Below are positions 30,386 through 32,205 of a stretch of 32,205 bases of DNA, piece by piece. The DNA is from Acidimicrobiales bacterium (GTDB taxonomy: Bacteria; Actinomycetota; Acidimicrobiia; Acidimicrobiales; DASWMK01). The translations under genes were made by a program, and so were the position numbers. The stretch's first letter is position 1. Each line of letters starts with the position of its first letter. The notes beneath the pieces were generated by a model. It was not told the origin of the DNA. It searched no databases and saw nothing but the letters and a program-made list of their open reading frames with translations. The stretch lies in assembly GCA_036399815.1 (NCBI GenBank), contig DASWMK010000238.1:1-32205 (forward strand), read 5' to 3'.

Positions 30386-32205
30386 TCAGCGCAGGCGGGC
30401 GCGGGCGGCGGCGGCGAGCTGGCGGATCTGGGCGGCCATCGGGGCGGCGCCGTACTGCTCGGCCATCGCCGCGGCCTGGTCGAGCAGGGCGATGCCCTCC
30501 CGCTCCCGGCCGGGGACGCCGCCGAGGACCTCGCCCCGGTTGGCCATGGCGATCACCACGCCGCCGGCGTTGCCGGCCTGACGGGCGAGGCGCTCCTGCT
30601 CCTCGAGCAGGGCGACGGCCGTCGCCGCGTCGCCCCTCGCCTGGGCGACGAGGGCCCGGTTGCCGACCGCCGACTGGAGCCCGTCGAGCAGGTTCCAGCG
30701 CCGGCACAGGTCCTCGGCGGCGGCCAGCACGACGTCGGCCTCGTCGAGGCGGCCGAGGCCGTAGAGGGCGAGGCCCCGGTTGCCCATCGCCATCTGCTGG
30801 CCGGCGACGTTCCCGGCGGCCGCGAACGCGGCCTCGGCCTCGGCCAGCAGGGGCAGGGCGTCGGCCGGGCGCCCGGCGCCGGACAGGAGCGTCGCCCGGT
30901 TGGTCAGCGCCGTCGCCGCCGTCGCCGGGTCGCCGAGGCCGGTCGCCGCGGCCTCGACCGCGGCCCAGGCGTCGACGAGGCCGGCCCCGTCGCCCACCGA
31001 CGTCAGCACCTGCACGAGCAGGCCGGCCGCCTTCTGGAGGTCGGGCCACATCCCGAGCGACCGGCAGATGGCGACCTGCTCGCGGAGCAGGCGGGCCGCC
31101 GTCGCCGCGTCGCCCCGCTGGACGGCGATGGCGGCCTGGTTGCCGAGGCTGGTCTGGAGGCCGTTGCCGTCGCCGGCCTGGCGGCACAGCCGCTCCTGCT
31201 CGCCGTAGCAGCGCAGCGCGCCGTCCAGGTCGCCCCGGTGCAGCCGCACGACGCCCTGGTTGCCGACGCAGGAGGCGAGCCCGGTGAGGTGGCCCGTCCG
31301 CCGGCACAGCGCCTCCTGCTCGTCGAGCAGCCGGGAGGCGCCGTCGAGGTCGCCCCGCTGGAGGGCCAGGGCGGCCCGGTTGCCGAGCGCGCCCTGCAGG
31401 CCGTTGGCGTCGCCCAGCTCCCGGCAGATGCGCTCCTGCTCGGCGAACAGGCCCGCCGCGGCGACGCCGTCGCCGGCCGCCATGCGGGCCAGCGCCTGGT
31501 TGCCGAGGCTGGCCGCCACCCCGGGCCGGTCGCCGGCCTGGCGGTACAGGTGCTCCTCGTCGACGTGGAGGGACAGCGCGCCGGCGACGTCGCCGCGCGC
31601 CCGCGCCACCGTCGCCCTGATGCCGAGGTTGGCGGCGATGGCCGACGGCTGGCCGAGCGCCCTGGCCAGCGGCTCGTGGCGGTCGAGGAGGGCGACGGTG
31701 GCGTCGAGGTCGCCCTGCTGCTGGCGGACCATGGCCTGGGCCAGCAGGCTGCGGGCCAGGCCGGCCCGCCGGCCCGTCCTCGTGCAGATCGCCTCCTCCT
31801 CGGCGAGGAGGCGGAGGCTGGCGTCGAGGTCGCCCAGCTGGAGGAGGGTGACGGCCTGGTTGCCGAGGGAGACGTGGAGCCCGGCGAGGTCGCCGAGGTC
31901 CCGGCACACCCGCTCGTGGTCGCGCTGGAGGGCGAGGGCGCCGGCCAGGTCGCCCCGGTCGGCGAGGACGGCGGCCCTGGCGGCGAGGGCCTGGCGCAAG
32001 AGGAGCGGGTCGCCGATGCGCCGGCATACCTCCTCCTGCTCGGTGAACCGGGCCAGGGCGCCGTCGCCGTCGCCCCGGTCCCGGAGGGTCGCGCCGAGGT
32101 TGCCGAGCGCGGCCTGGAGCCCCCTCGCGTCGCCCCGCTCCCGGCACCGCCGCTCCTCCTCGGCGAACAGGGCGAGGGCGCCGTCGAGGTCCCGCCGGGC
32201 CCGCC
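30386..32205 (-). CDS. Large TPR-repeat protein, 5' end beyond the window
   Basis: The frame stays open to the right edge, so at least 605 residues are visible and the N-terminus is missing. It is built from about 15 helical repeats of exactly 40 residues: a consensus like GDLDGALRLLxEQERLCRxL, followed by GDxxGLQxSLGNQAVxxxQR. This is the longer, 40-42-residue TPR class (kinesin-light-chain/LGN type). The recurring Glu-Gln-Glu and Cys-Arg in helix A and GNQA in helix B are unusually uniform. The array ends in AAARARLR. TPR arrays of this kind often follow an enzymatic or NTPase domain, which may lie outside the window. It converges on the SLOG/RyR pair and could be its partner, but it is not in the same operon. 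Confidence 0.9.
   Translation of the reverse strand, partial: RARRDLDGALALFAEEERRCRERGDARGLQAALGNLGATLRDRGDGDGALARFTEQEEVCRRIGDPLLLRQALAARAAVLADRGDLAGALALQRDHERVCRDLGDLAGLHVSLGNQAVTLLQLGDLDASLRLLAEEEAICTRTGRRAGLARSLLAQAMVRQQQGDLDATVALLDRHEPLARALGQPSAIAANLGIRATVARARGDVAGALSLHVDEEHLYRQAGDRPGVAASLGNQALARMAAGDGVAAAGLFAEQERICRELGDANGLQGALGNRAALALQRGDLDGASRLLDEQEALCRRTGHLTGLASCVGNQGVVRLHRGDLDGALRCYGEQERLCRQAGDGNGLQTSLGNQAAIAVQRGDAATAARLLREQVAICRSLGMWPDLQKAAGLLVQVLTSVGDGAGLVDAWAAVEAAATGLGDPATAATALTNRATLLSGAGRPADALPLLAEAEAAFAAAGNVAGQQMAMGNRGLALYGLGRLDEADVVLAAAEDLCRRWNLLDGLQSAVGNRALVAQARGDAATAVALLEEQERLARQAGNAGGVVIAMANRGEVLGGVPGREREGIALLDQAAAMAEQYGAAPMAAQIRQLAAAARARLR
30500..32205 (-). repeat. 120-base coding tandem repeat in the TPR gene
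   Basis: The 40-residue protein repeat is mirrored in DNA by a 120-base period. On the plus strand blocks such as GGTTGCCGA and CTCCTGCT recur every 120 bases (for example CTCCTGCT ends near 30600, 31200, 31320, 31440 and 32040). Copies near the middle (31080-31460) are the most alike, and they diverge towards the C-terminal end. Confidence 0.8.

Noticed and set aside
30126-32147. A 673-codon minus-strand frame over the TPR gene, rich in Pro and Arg
   Set aside because: It is a frame shadow of the TPR array and the GC-rich repeats. The true frame shows regular helical repeats.
30500-32205. Regularly spaced repeats that might look like a CRISPR array
   Set aside because: The 120-base period is coding (40 residues), the units are imperfect and have no separate spacers.

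Overview
The window reads as chromosome of a very GC-rich actinobacterium. Supporting signs are DUF3040 and DinB/maleylpyruvate-isomerase-like proteins, many GTG starts with 4-base GTGA overlaps, TANNNT -10 elements placed 6-9 bases before a start codon (leaderless transcripts), and a fused E1 alpha/beta dehydrogenase. A deep-branching class such as Acidimicrobiia is possible, but the sequence alone does not settle this.

Left part (1-6015, minus strand): a surface-polysaccharide operon read towards the left edge. It holds a Wzm-like ABC permease, a Wzt-like ATPase with a C-terminal glycan-binding domain, a fused GT2-GT4 glycosyltransferase and a cut-off gene. A secreted parallel-beta-helix protein lies just upstream. 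Between 6068 and 12368 are mostly single genes: a DinB-like protein, a secreted seven-repeat TolB-like propeller, a Tat-exported peptidoglycan-hydrolase-like protein, two small conserved proteins, an inositol-monophosphatase/Nudix pair and a secreted protein of unknown function.

A tRNA-Val(TAC) at 12493-12566 is followed directly by an island (about 12567-14514) of clearly lower GC and different codon use. The island carries a membrane protein that looks split by a +1 frameshift, and a 56-residue basic protein with a strong ribosome binding site. From 14536 to 16596 the host-like sequence returns: a PCD-VOC fusion and a DUF523 protein fired from a compact face-to-face promoter, a SnoaL-like protein and a DUF971 protein. 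At 16606-18546 lies a second accessory locus: an XRE-type regulator under an AT-rich palindromic operator/promoter, an unknown partner gene, and a convergent unknown protein with a Cys/His cluster.

From 18710 to 27711 there is a DUF3040 protein, the E1 alpha-beta fusion, a secreted PKD protein, a four-gene operon (class A PBP, C4 zinc-ribbon coiled-coil protein, membrane protein, histidine phosphatase) and a secreted PA-M28 aminopeptidase.

The right end (27787-32205) is the most interesting part. A SLOG-like nucleotide-sensor gene overlaps a gene for a membrane protein with tandem TrkA-N/RCK-like domains and a C-terminal RyR domain. A large 40-residue-period TPR protein converges on them and runs off the window. 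SLOG and RyR domains recur in predicted nucleotide-signalling conflict systems, so this is the best candidate here for an undescribed system.
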